Shown: positions 52,076-60,763 of the stretch, one piece after another
Position numbering within the stretch: position 1 is the first letter of the stretch
How the letters are laid out: every line of letters starts with the position of its first letter
Assembly (NCBI GenBank): GCA_024235795.1
Contig: JACKLR010000003.1
Coordinates: forward strand, 434,001 to 498,000
Direction: 5' to 3'
Origin: Burkholderiales bacterium
GTDB taxonomy: Bacteria; Pseudomonadota; Gammaproteobacteria; Burkholderiales; Nitrosomonadaceae
Length of the DNA: 64,000 nucleotides
Program-made: the position numbers and the translations under genes
Notes under the pieces: generated by a model
What the model was told of the DNA's origin: nothing
The model's input: the letters and a program-made list of their open reading frames with translations, nothing else
Database searches by the model: none

Positions 52076-52519
52076 ATGACTGAATTACTCGAAAAAACAG
52101 ATGCAACAGGCCGTGCCAAAGAAATCTATGATGATATCGATGCAAGTTTTGGAATGATTCCCAATCTGTTCAAGGCGATGGCCGCGGCCGACCCGGAATG
52201 GCTGGCCTTAAACTGGCAGCGGGAAAAACAGATTATGATTGAAGCGGGTCCTCTGGACAGAAAAACCAGAGAACTGATTGCGATGGCCGTTTCAATCACA
52301 AACAACTGTAAATATTGTTCGCTGGCACATGAGGCACTGGCGCTTAATTCCGGCGCCTCCCGGGAAATGGTCACGCATGCGAAGCAGGTTATCGAATTAT
52401 TTTCCAGCTTCAATGCAATAGCGAACGCATTTCCAGAGCTTCCATGTGATATCAAACCACAAAAAAAGATAAATGACATCAACGGAGAAAATGAAAACAC
52501 GTGTTTGCTGTCAGTTTAA
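52076..52519 (+). CDS. AhpD-like carboxymuconolactone decarboxylase-family protein
   Basis: 147 residues with CKYCSLAHEA, the CxxC...H motif of the AhpD/CMD family, at about residues 81-88 and helical surroundings. Such proteins act as peroxidase partners or alkylhydroperoxidase-like enzymes. A GGAGG site lies 5 bases before ATG 52076. Probably in an operon with the TetR gene. The C-terminal residues after the core are short and variable. Confidence 0.88.
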   Translation: MTELLEKTDATGRAKEIYDDIDASFGMIPNLFKAMAAADPEWLALNWQREKQIMIEAGPLDRKTRELIAMAVSITNNCKYCSLAHEALALNSGASREMVTHAKQVIELFSSFNAIANAFPELPCDIKPQKKINDINGENENTCLLSV

Positions 52520-52548
52520 TCATGCCGCATCAAATTCACTTTGCAGCG

Positions 52549-52743
52549 TTACCGGCATGTCCGGTTTTTAGCATGGATTGTGAAAAACTCCTGATGGCTT
52601 TTTATCATTTCATCGCCCATGGCAGTCATATCCACGGAAGGCTTTTCTTTTGTAACCCGGGCGATTGCGGACATGCCCTCGAGCAACACGAATAATTTAT
52701 AGGCCAGCTCATCCGGTTTTCGCGAAACGGTATCTTTTGTCAA
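52549..52743 (-). pseudogene. TetR-family C-terminal remnant 1
   Basis: A 64-codon frame reading KPDELAYKLFVLLEGMSAIA then RVTKEKP and EMIKSHQEFF, like the ligand-domain end of TetR regulators. There is no helix-turn-helix, and the frame begins abruptly. Likely the tail of a decayed gene. Confidence 0.5.
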
Positions 52744-52848
52744 GGCTCTATCACTTTTAATTGTTGGCGTTATAGGAAAAAACCTGATTCTACCTGAAAC
52801 TGTCGATAAATTATGGACAGGAAGAACGAATGGCTTTTTCTTTTAAAT

Positions 52849-53151
52849 TCAATAAAATACATGATCACCAACAGTTAACGATGAAAGAGCCTTTGTCAAA
52901 GCACACAAGACATCCAGTTTCCAACGCTTGAACCGGGTGCAGGAATCCTCAATGGCGCGATCTTTACCAGAAAATTCTCCCATTGCATTGACAGCCAGAC
53001 AGCCAGACAGCCAGACAGCCAGACAGCCATGAAAACCAGCATCCCCGAACCACTGTTTGGCGTCTTCAAAAATGATCAAAATCTTTTCCCGGCTGGTTTT
53101 ATCCTGCCGCGCCAAAATCTGGACCCCCCATGCATCGCTGGATTCCAGCAA
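52849..53151 (-). pseudogene. TetR-family C-terminal remnant 2, with octamer repeats
   Basis: Encodes REKILIIFEDAKQWFGDAGF, then HGCLAV and NAMGEFSGKDRAIEDSCTRF, matching the GC-LVN..AE core of TetR ligand domains. The N-terminal HTH is lost or scrambled upstream to about 53300. A run of the octamer ACAGCCAG inserts 8 extra residues within this core without breaking the frame. Confidence 0.6.
52991..53028 (+). repeat. Tandem octamer repeat (ACAGCCAG), 4.75 units
   Basis: Four full units plus six bases. Within the TetR remnant it adds 24 bases compared with a single GGCTGTCTGGCTGT block, so the frame is kept. Typical of slipped-strand expansion. Confidence 0.9.
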
Positions 53152-53389
53152 AATCGCTGTACTTCCATGACCCTGATGGACATGAAGTTGAGCTTTGCGC
53201 CAGAATATCTCTCGCGGAACCGCGGAACACTAAGACAAAACAATCTCGCTAGCGACAAATGATTTGCTTTAAAAATCCTACCGGGATCGCAACGCCCGAG
53301 ACCAGCCTCTATTCCCGCGCTTGTGCTCAACGGTAAAACGATACCCTGCAAGTTTGACAGGATAGCAGGGCATCGGTATTACTGTGACG

Positions 53390-54841
53390 TTACAGCGCGC
53401 CTAGGAAAGCGACAAGATCGTCCACTTCGGCCGCAGTTAATCCAATGCCAAAGCGGTTGTTATAAAACTCAACGACGGCCTGCAAATCTGCGGCAGAACC
53501 ATCATGGAAATAAGGCGGTCTTGAGGCTACTGCCCTTAGTGTAGGCCCTTTGAAACGCCCGATATCTTTCCATCTTCCGGTTATTAAGGCACGCCCCGGA
53601 TCCGTTGTTTTGACGATATCACCCGTACTTTTATTTTGTAATGTGTACAGGGGCATATCTGGCGTGCGGCGTGATTCGTCAGCAATACCTATATCCAGGG
53701 GCATCGGAATTGAATGGTTGCCCGCGTTGGGGGTATTATGGCAAGTAGTACAAGTACCGGGAAGCACAGGAATATTCAGATCATCATTAATTCCCTTAAC
53801 ACCGCTGATTTGAATCGGTTTTGTGTTAAACAGGATCTGGCCTCTTGCAATGGCACCGCGCGCTTTGTTACGACTATCATTCGTGGAAACATAACGCTCC
53901 CAGTCTTTGTAAAGCGTCATGACCTCTGGATTAAAGGGCTTGCGGGTCCGGTAATCGCCATCAAGCGTATCGTTAATTCCAAAGTAATATTTTTGATCTT
54001 CAAGTTCTTTAGCACCGCCGTCTGCGCTGGATGAAGTCAGATCACCCGCAGCATTGTCATAGACCTGGGCTGTGAATAAACCAAATTCAAAATCCACGAT
54101 GGCTTCGCGTTCTTCATCCGTTAATTCATTAAGCGCCTCTGCATGCCCCAGTGTAGCATGGTTGGCCTGCGTCCCCAGATCGAACGTTATCGGCGAAAAA
54201 CAGGTCGTGGTATTAAACAGACAATCTTTGGAATTTGGATCAAGCGTTGTTTCACGGCCATCCCACATGACGGTGTTCAGGAATTTAAGATTGGTTGTCG
54301 GCATCGGGCGGCGGAATAATGACAGCTCGGCCTCGCTGGCAAAACCGTAGGGATCGTCTGCATCGATCAATACGAATTCCGCATCGGCCGGAATACCTAT
54401 GCCTACACGGATATTTGCTTTATTGAGCAGCATGCTGTAAGCGGCACGGCGATTCTCGACTGTGGAAACATCGGCGTTCGGCGAGTTCGCGCCGTCAACC
54501 AGCCGGAAAAGCGGATCCAGTCCATCCGTTTGATCAAATATCCGTTGCACGCTTTCTGGCGTGATTGTCCAGCCATCAGTAGGTGCATGACATGTTACGC
54601 AACTTCTGCCATTTGTACCCAGGCTTTTGAAAAACGGGTTTTTCAGATCAATGAAACCCGCAGTGCTAATCGTTTCATCATAGCCATGACTGTTCGCTGC
54701 ACGGAATCCATCCGGAAGCATATCACTATGACTATCGATCAAATCAATGTCTCCAGAATTATTGCTGGAAAAAATAGGGGCTGAATGCAGTATGAATACG
54801 GCTGACGCCATTAAAATTAATAAAAATTGCTTTAAAAACAT
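53390..54841 (-). CDS. Di-haem cytochrome c peroxidase-like protein
   Basis: 483 residues with a signal peptide (about 1-25), so periplasmic. Two haem c motifs are seen, CVTCH (about 81-85) and CTTCH in the C-terminal half (about 360), plus conserved MPTTNLKFLNTVMWDGRE and the end region LRAVASRPPYFHDGSAADL. It resembles bacterial di-haem cytochrome c peroxidases and MauG-like proteins, which accept electrons from small cytochromes. It is longer than classical CcpA (about 320-350), so another member of the superfamily is possible. AAGGAG sits just before ATG. Alone on the minus strand. Confidence 0.88.
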   Translation of the reverse strand: MFLKQFLLILMASAVFILHSAPIFSSNNSGDIDLIDSHSDMLPDGFRAANSHGYDETISTAGFIDLKNPFFKSLGTNGRSCVTCHAPTDGWTITPESVQRIFDQTDGLDPLFRLVDGANSPNADVSTVENRRAAYSMLLNKANIRVGIGIPADAEFVLIDADDPYGFASEAELSLFRRPMPTTNLKFLNTVMWDGRETTLDPNSKDCLFNTTTCFSPITFDLGTQANHATLGHAEALNELTDEEREAIVDFEFGLFTAQVYDNAAGDLTSSSADGGAKELEDQKYYFGINDTLDGDYRTRKPFNPEVMTLYKDWERYVSTNDSRNKARGAIARGQILFNTKPIQISGVKGINDDLNIPVLPGTCTTCHNTPNAGNHSIPMPLDIGIADESRRTPDMPLYTLQNKSTGDIVKTTDPGRALITGRWKDIGRFKGPTLRAVASRPPYFHDGSAADLQAVVEFYNNRFGIGLTAAEVDDLVAFLGAL

Positions 54842-55394
54842 TTAATCTCCTTTTTTGTGTAAAAACCCAAGGCTTAAACACTGATAATTACTTTTAAGTG
54901 ATTCATGCGGCGCTAAGCAGATAGCACTCAACAGCCGCAAAATTGGTCTGCAACGAATTATCTCGTCATCGTGTAATGAAAAATTGCAGATCAATTGCTT
55001 GCCTTGCGGTAAATTCCCAATAAAGGAAAAATAGTTCACATCGCACAGAAATTAATCAAATTTTTTGATTTGAAGCATCCTTCCTGTGAATACAGTTTAT
55101 TTCTGAAATGAAAAGCATGATCCGGCGCAAGTATTACAGGATAGACAAATGATGCGTCAGGCCTGCGTGCTACGGGTTAACAGGCTATTGAAAACGTTTA
55201 AACATTTTCGGGACAGCCATGCAACGCAGATAGTTTTTCAACGTCCAGTTAACGGAATAGTATTGATTGAATATAATATATTCCAATACATGCTTTGTGC
55301 ATCTGGAAAATGTTGACTATTAACGCAACGACGTCATAACCTGGATCGTCATTCCTGATTTGAGCGCATAAAAATAATTCATCGGTAAATTATC
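54842..55394. other. 553-base intergenic region with a palindrome
   Basis: Divergent spacer between the cytochrome gene and the YeiH-like gene. Near 55190-55209 lies the near-perfect 20-base palindrome GAAAACGTTTAAACATTTTC (one mismatch). An AT-rich region at about 55265-55290 (ATATAATATATTCC) is promoter-like. No coding frame was found. Confidence 0.5.
55190..55209. promoter_or_regulatory. Near-perfect 20-base palindrome
   Basis: GAAAACGTTTAAACATTTTC reads almost the same on both strands. It is a possible operator in the shared promoter region. No regulator is assigned. Confidence 0.4.
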
Positions 55395-56981
55395 ATGATC
55401 TATACCCAGAAAAGCCCCGCTCTCTTGATCATCGGTTTATCACTGCTTGCTATCTGGTATTCTGCGAACACCGGTTTGTTGAATACCTTGCTGGAGCACC
55501 TGGCTTCCGGTAAAGCGTATCCATACCAGGATGAGCTCAATACACTGCCGTTATATTTCGGCACGTTCGCCGTCATCACAGGGTGCTGGCATTGGTTCGG
55601 CGTCCATAAAGAAGGTCATCTGGATTACTATTCATCCACAATTGCCGGCGGCATGCTGATTCTCTTCATCACCATGCTGATACGCTGGTTTATTGCACCA
55701 GAGATCGCGGTTATCAGTGCCCACCTTGGCGAAATCGGCAACACAGGAAAATATCTACACGATCTTCTCGGGCTCAATTATGTCGTCCTGGGCATTGTGA
55801 CCGGCATCGTCATCGTCAACGTATTCAGCATACCGGAATGGGCCAAAAACGGCGTGCGTTTATCCCGCCTAGGGCTCAAGACGGGCGTGATTCTTCTCGG
55901 CGCACTCTACAGCGCAGCGGAACTAAAAAATCTTGGCGGGCTTTCCATTATCATGATCGGTTTTTTTGTACTGGGCTCGGTCGGCATCGTTTTGTGGATA
56001 GGGTCGCGGCGCAAGATTTCCAATTCAATGGGTGGTGTCCTGTCAGCCGGCATGGGTGTATGCGGTGTGTCCGCTACCGTCGCTGTCGCCCCTGTCGTTC
56101 AAGCAAAACCTGTGGAAATCGCTTATACGATTGGCACCATTTTACTTTGGGGCGTCGGCTGCATGTTCCTGTTCCCGATCATCGGCCATTTGCTGGATAT
56201 GAGTTATGTACAATTTGGCGCATGGGCGGGCACCGGTATTCTAAATTCAGCACAGGTCGCGGGCGCAGCGCTGGCATTCCAACCCGACGGCATCGAAACC
56301 CTGATGGTTGCCGAAATATTCAATATCACCCGGGTGCTGATTTTACCGGTTATCGTACTTTGGCTGGCCGTCTGGTATGTCAAAAAAGAAGGGACTGCAG
56401 CAACAACCCAGATGAATATCGGCCACATTGTTATTACAAAATTTCCGGTTTTTGTGCTGGGGTTTATCCTGATGTTCGCGCTGTCAACCACAGGCATTTT
56501 TGCACCGGCAAGTCATTATCAGGGCAAGTATTTTGGCAATACGCCCGAACAGGGTTTTCAACAGGAAAACCTTTTAAAGCCCGAACAAATCCAGTTTATC
56601 CGCGCACAAGCCAGCAATATAGCACAGGAAGATCTCCTGTCGGCACTGGCACGGTTAGTCGAAAACGGGAAAATTATGTCCATTGACGATGATAATTCAA
56701 TCAGGCGCATCATCAATGCGCAGATCTTATCTGACGAAGCCAATGCAATCCTGACTGCAGCCCATAAGGCTGTACGGCACACCGCCCAGAAAATAGAAGC
56801 ATTCCGGCAGTGGATTACCTGGTTGTTTGCATTTGGCCTGGTAGGTCTTGGTATGCAAATTACGGTAAGTTCCATGAAACAGGCCGGCGGTGAACCCGCC
56901 ATTATTGGCGGCATAGTGGGTTTTATCAAAGCGGCCTTATCACTGATCGTGGTCATGCTGCTCATTAGCGAAACCGTGTAA
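55395..56981 (+). CDS. YeiH-type (putative sulfate exporter family) membrane protein
   Basis: 528 residues with about 10-11 predicted membrane helices. Typical pieces are GTGILNSAQVAGAALAF, GVCGVSATVAVAPVVQAK and AEIFNITRVLILPVIVLWLAV. Family members are about 340-430 residues; this one has an extra soluble stretch between helices at about 375-470. That stretch is hydrophilic and helical (NTPEQGFQQENLLKPEQIQF, then EDLLSALARLV and LSDEANAILTAAHKAVRH). The substrate is not proven for most members. It forms a gene group with the small peptide, the stress protein and the following gene. Confidence 0.88.
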   Translation: MIYTQKSPALLIIGLSLLAIWYSANTGLLNTLLEHLASGKAYPYQDELNTLPLYFGTFAVITGCWHWFGVHKEGHLDYYSSTIAGGMLILFITMLIRWFIAPEIAVISAHLGEIGNTGKYLHDLLGLNYVVLGIVTGIVIVNVFSIPEWAKNGVRLSRLGLKTGVILLGALYSAAELKNLGGLSIIMIGFFVLGSVGIVLWIGSRRKISNSMGGVLSAGMGVCGVSATVAVAPVVQAKPVEIAYTIGTILLWGVGCMFLFPIIGHLLDMSYVQFGAWAGTGILNSAQVAGAALAFQPDGIETLMVAEIFNITRVLILPVIVLWLAVWYVKKEGTAATTQMNIGHIVITKFPVFVLGFILMFALSTTGIFAPASHYQGKYFGNTPEQGFQQENLLKPEQIQFIRAQASNIAQEDLLSALARLVENGKIMSIDDDNSIRRIINAQILSDEANAILTAAHKAVRHTAQKIEAFRQWITWLFAFGLVGLGMQITVSSMKQAGGEPAIIGGIVGFIKAALSLIVVMLLISETV

Positions 56982-57008
56982 AAACAAAATATACGTCAAG
57001 GAGACACC

Positions 57009-57140
57009 ATGCAGAATAAAGAGATAAAAACCTTTGAACGTGGATCGGCATTATCAATTTTTGGCAGCGATCGCAAGGAAGATGTCGTCGCGCTCATTCT
57101 GGCATTTATTCTGGCTATGACGATCTACTTCATCTATTGA
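57009..57140 (+). CDS. 43-residue membrane peptide in the exporter group
   Basis: Begins MQNKEIKTFERGSALSIFGS, then a strong membrane helix VVALILAFILAMTIYFIY at about 26-43. An AAGGAG site precedes ATG 57009. It sits 27 bases after the YeiH-like gene and 12 bases before the stress-protein gene, so it probably belongs to one operon. It may be a small subunit or regulator of the exporter; this is inference. Confidence 0.75.
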   Translation: MQNKEIKTFERGSALSIFGSDRKEDVVALILAFILAMTIYFIY

Positions 57141-57152
57141 GGCTAATGCGCC

Positions 57153-57686
57153 TTGACTTCAGAATCCGCGGACTGCAATCCTTTCAGACATATTTTGCTT
57201 GCCAGTCATGGCACAACCGGTGCCATCGCTGCTGAAAACATGGCCTTGCACGTTTGCGCGAAAGCAGGAACAATCGACCATCTCATCGTCGTGCCCGAAT
57301 TCTGGCGGGATATGACAGGTGATGACTGGCTCAATAATGGCATAACCCGTGATCAGTTTCGCGAGTATCTGCACACAGACTTAGGCCAGGAAGTCGATCA
57401 GCACTGTGATCGTCTGAGCCGGAAGGTTGCAGCGCATGCATTAAACTACAATCGGGTCGTTTTATTTGGAAGACCGGACAAAGTCTTGCTGCAATACGCA
57501 AAAACAAAACGATATGACTTGCTGGTCGTCGGCTCGCCACGCCCGGGCGGTTTGCCTGGCATAGCCGGATTGCGCTCCACCATGCTGACTAAGAAACTGA
57601 CGCATGTCATACAAACTGCTTTGCTGATTGTACCGTATCCAAAAGAAAGTGAGGCTACAGATGTCAGTTCGGAAAAGATCGACTAG
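57153..57686 (+). CDS. Universal stress protein family protein
   Basis: 177 residues starting at TTG 57153, since no in-frame ATG exists near the family start and GAGG precedes it. The UspA-like fold is seen: HILLASHGTTGAIAAENMAL, a central beta-alpha unit, and DLLVVGSPRPGGLPGIAGLR with STMLTKKLTHVIQTALLIVPY. The Gly-rich loop G-x(2)-G-x(9)-G(S/T) for ATP is only partly conserved, so it may be the non-ATP type. It overlaps the next gene by 26 bases. Confidence 0.82.
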   Translation: MTSESADCNPFRHILLASHGTTGAIAAENMALHVCAKAGTIDHLIVVPEFWRDMTGDDWLNNGITRDQFREYLHTDLGQEVDQHCDRLSRKVAAHALNYNRVVLFGRPDKVLLQYAKTKRYDLLVVGSPRPGGLPGIAGLRSTMLTKKLTHVIQTALLIVPYPKESEATDVSSEKID

Positions 57687-58299
57687 ACCCAATGCATTGA
57701 ACCAGCCGGACGGTCAGGATGCTGCATGGGCTATTCTCCATACGCCGCTGAGCACAGAAGAACTTAAATTGTTCTGTCAGGATATTGAGCGCTTGTTTCG
57801 CATTAACCCCTTGCTTAATTTCAGGAAGTGGCAACAAATCGGGCCAGACCGGTATTATTTTTCCGGCCAAAACATCAGCCAGAAACCACCGTTTGATTTC
57901 GAACTGATTTTTACAGTCAAACAACTGCCAGAAGGCATTCAGATTGAATATGAGCAGGGGCTGAAAAATCGTACAACGTTTATTATTGAACCGTTTAATC
58001 ATCAGTCAAAATTGACAATCACCGATTTTTATGACGGCCTGCCTGAGACCGAACGGAAACTGCAATTGCATCAGGTCGACAAAAGCATCACCGCCTGGGC
58101 AAACGATTTACAACGCTATTTGACCGGCTGGAAGAAATGGTCACGCTATCGATTATGGCGCTGTTATATGCACCATGTCTGGCAACCGATGAAGCCCATG
58201 GGCCGGCGGATTACTGCGATCCTGTTCTGGGTGGCGTTCTTTGAACTGCTTCTGATCTTGCTGGGTGCAGGCGTTTATTATTTGGAATATACTGAGTAA
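57661..58299 (+). CDS. Membrane-anchored protein of unknown function
   Basis: 212 residues from ATG 57661; GAGG lies 7 bases upstream, and the frame continues to 57628. It overlaps the stress-protein gene by 26 bases, suggesting coupling. The main part is soluble (RKWQQIGPDRYYFSGQNISQ, KLTITDFYDG). One membrane helix lies at the C-terminus (about 180-205, ITAILFWVAFFELLLILLGA). No named family recognised. Probably works with the three preceding genes. Confidence 0.72.
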   Translation: MSVRKRSTRPNALNQPDGQDAAWAILHTPLSTEELKLFCQDIERLFRINPLLNFRKWQQIGPDRYYFSGQNISQKPPFDFELIFTVKQLPEGIQIEYEQGLKNRTTFIIEPFNHQSKLTITDFYDGLPETERKLQLHQVDKSITAWANDLQRYLTGWKKWSRYRLWRCYMHHVWQPMKPMGRRITAILFWVAFFELLLILLGAGVYYLEYTE

Positions 58300-58421
58300 A
58301 GTTTCAAGCAACCAATAGCATTTCAACGCGGAAAAACGCTTGCAAAACCAAACCCCTTTTCATTTTCCATGTGTTTGTGTGAAAAACCAACAAACAAACG
58401 ATTGAACACACTCGTTATGTT
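58300..58421. other. Spacer between exporter group and N-ATPase operon
   Basis: 122 bases separating convergent gene sets. No T-run hairpin or gene was recognised. Confidence 0.4.
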
Positions 58422-59282
58422 TTACAGGTGAAATATTGACTCCTCGGTATTCGATAGTGCTTCGGCACTTAGAAGAATAACTTCGATTTCTTCAATAATT
58501 TCTTCCTGACGCACTCTGTTGAAGTGCTGATGTAATTGCGCATCGTTTTTTTCCAGGCGGCGAATGGCGTTTTCCATATGTTCCAGCCGCATATGATTTT
58601 CCATCATTAATGATGTATAAAAAACCTGGTGCAGTGCAGCGTAAAGATAGTGGTCAGTTAATTGCGCCAGAAACTCTACCGGTTTTACATTCAGAACAGG
58701 CGGATAGGCAAAATCGGATTTCTTCTGCGGCGGCGCAAGCGGCAGCAATTGCCGCAGATTTACAGTTTCTTTTTCATAATCATGATACACCGCGCTGATT
58801 TGACCGATCTTTTCAAGCGTCAAGCGCTGATGTAACTGATTGAGAATCTCTGCCAAATGCAATAACGTGACCTGAATTTCATCGGCAACGCCATGTCCGT
58901 TGATGCAGGCCACGACACGCTGATCATCCTGAAACTTGTCATGTAACCGGCTGCCGACGATGAGCAGCAGTGTGTTTTCCTGTTGTTCGCAAGTTTGCAC
59001 AAACTCAAATAATGCCTTGTTAAAGTCACCGCAAAAACCGCGTTCAGATCCGATAACAATCCACAGTTGCTGCGACGCTGCCGGCAATGTTTGCGGATGC
59101 GGATGAAAGCTTAAAAAATCCTGCGACACCGATTCAATACTGGAAACAACACGCTGTTGCGTGGACAGAAAAACATCGAGCTTGCGTATTTCCAGTAGCG
59201 CCAGGTTTTTCATGGCGTTCAGGATGCCTTTTATTTCATCCAGCGTGGTGATTCGCTTTTTTATTTCATGCCGCTTGCTCAT
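58422..59282 (-). CDS. atpG: N-ATPase gamma subunit
   Basis: 286 residues. The coiled-coil N-terminus (KRHEIKKRITTLDEIKGILN) and C-terminal helix (MENHMRLEHMENAIRRLEKN) of the rotor gamma subunit are present, with the central SERGFCGDFN piece. Last gene of the operon D-C-Q-B-E-F-A-G on the minus strand, overlapping atpA by 17 bases. Its sequence is more diverged than the housekeeping F-type gamma, as known for N-ATPases. Confidence 0.9.
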   Translation of the reverse strand: MSKRHEIKKRITTLDEIKGILNAMKNLALLEIRKLDVFLSTQQRVVSSIESVSQDFLSFHPHPQTLPAASQQLWIVIGSERGFCGDFNKALFEFVQTCEQQENTLLLIVGSRLHDKFQDDQRVVACINGHGVADEIQVTLLHLAEILNQLHQRLTLEKIGQISAVYHDYEKETVNLRQLLPLAPPQKKSDFAYPPVLNVKPVEFLAQLTDHYLYAALHQVFYTSLMMENHMRLEHMENAIRRLEKNDAQLHQHFNRVRQEEIIEEIEVILLSAEALSNTEESIFHL

Positions 59283-60759
59283 CGCTTTGCTGTTTTAACC
59301 AGGCATTGACCAGTCTTTTCCATTGATCGCGTCCTTCATCAATATTCAAATCGGCATTGGCAACCTGCTCTTGCAAGTGCGCCAAAAGTGTTTTGATCTG
59401 TTCCAGTTCCACCGTATCGAACAACCCTTCGTTATAGGCCACCAACCAGGCCATCTGAAATTCGATCGTAACGGGGGATAACGATTCCTGTTTGAGTATT
59501 TCCCGTAAAATTTTTCCGCGGCGTATCCGTGCTTCCATGCTTTTATCCAGTTTTGATCCAAAACGTGTAAACACTTCGAGCTCAAGAAACTGCAGGTAAT
59601 CCAGTTTCATACGTCCGGCTTCTTTTTTGATGACCGGGTGTTGCGCTTTGCCGCCGATACGGGAAACTGAGCGGGTTACATCGATCGCAGGCAAAAAACC
59701 GCGCACAAAAAGCTGGTGATCCACATAGATTTGACCATCGGTAATCGAAATCAGATTGGTTGGAATATAAGCGGCGATTTCCCCCTGTTCTGTTTCTATA
59801 ATGGGCAGTGCCGTCATACTGCCACCGCCCTGACGGGCGGAAAGATGGGTGGAGCGTTCCAGCAAACGTGAATGCAGATAAAAAATATCGCCGGGATAGG
59901 CTTCGCGACCCGGAGGTCTGCGCAACAGGAGTGATAATTCGCGGTAACTGCGCGCGTGCATGCTTAAGTCGTCGTAAACAATCAGGGTATCGCGGCCCTG
60001 GGCCATCCAGGCCTCGGCGACGGCACATCCTGCAAATGGCGCCAGATATTTAAGACCAGGCATGGCATTAGCCTCCGCCACAACCAGGACGGTATAGTCC
60101 AACGCCCCTGCACGGCGTAACGTTTCAATTGTATAAACAACAGCAGAACGCTTCTGGCCTATCATGACATAAACGCAGTAAACCGCTTTTCCCCGCTGGT
60201 TAATCACCGTATCGATCGCCAGCGTACTTTTTCCACATCCATTATCACCGATAATCAACTGCCGCTGGCCTTTGCCAATCGGGATCAGTGTATCGATAAT
60301 TTTATTGCCGGTATAGACCGGTTGCGATACAAAATCACGCGCAATGATGGGCGGTGAATGCATATCCAGAAAACGGAATGTATCGTAAGACAATAAGCCT
60401 GCACCATCGAGCGGTCTGCTCAGTGGATCGATCACTCGCCCGAACAGAACATCTCCGGTGCCGATGCGCAGACGGCTCCCTGTCAGAAAAACGGGTGTGC
60501 CGGCGGTTAGTTGTGCGGTCTGCTCCAGCAGTATTGCGCCCACATGGTTACGCCCAAGATGGAAAACCTGCGCTCTGCTGCCATCTTCCAGATGAACCAT
60601 TTCGTCCATACAGGCCGACGGCAAGCCACTAATCCAGGCGATGCCGTCACCGACTGAAATGACCGTGCCCTGCTCAGACATGCGCAGCCGATATTGATAA
60701 CGGGATAACCGGGCTGCCTGTTTGCGCAATGGCGAATCGGGTGGTAAAACGGTTGTCAT
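59266..60759 (-). CDS. atpA: N-ATPase alpha subunit
   Basis: 497 residues. P-loop IGDNGCGKSTLAIDTV, IGQKRSAV and the alpha-type C-terminal region are seen (in normal F-ATPases GDRQTGKT, so the loop here differs as in N-ATPases). The catalytic arginine-region of alpha appears as SVSRIGGKAQHP. It alternates with beta in the head. It is not the main F-ATPase, which should lie elsewhere. ATG 60759 starts 4 bases after the end of atpF. Confidence 0.93.
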   Translation of the reverse strand: MTTVLPPDSPLRKQAARLSRYQYRLRMSEQGTVISVGDGIAWISGLPSACMDEMVHLEDGSRAQVFHLGRNHVGAILLEQTAQLTAGTPVFLTGSRLRIGTGDVLFGRVIDPLSRPLDGAGLLSYDTFRFLDMHSPPIIARDFVSQPVYTGNKIIDTLIPIGKGQRQLIIGDNGCGKSTLAIDTVINQRGKAVYCVYVMIGQKRSAVVYTIETLRRAGALDYTVLVVAEANAMPGLKYLAPFAGCAVAEAWMAQGRDTLIVYDDLSMHARSYRELSLLLRRPPGREAYPGDIFYLHSRLLERSTHLSARQGGGSMTALPIIETEQGEIAAYIPTNLISITDGQIYVDHQLFVRGFLPAIDVTRSVSRIGGKAQHPVIKKEAGRMKLDYLQFLELEVFTRFGSKLDKSMEARIRRGKILREILKQESLSPVTIEFQMAWLVAYNEGLFDTVELEQIKTLLAHLQEQVANADLNIDEGRDQWKRLVNAWLKQQSDEQAA

Positions 60760-60763
60760 GACA

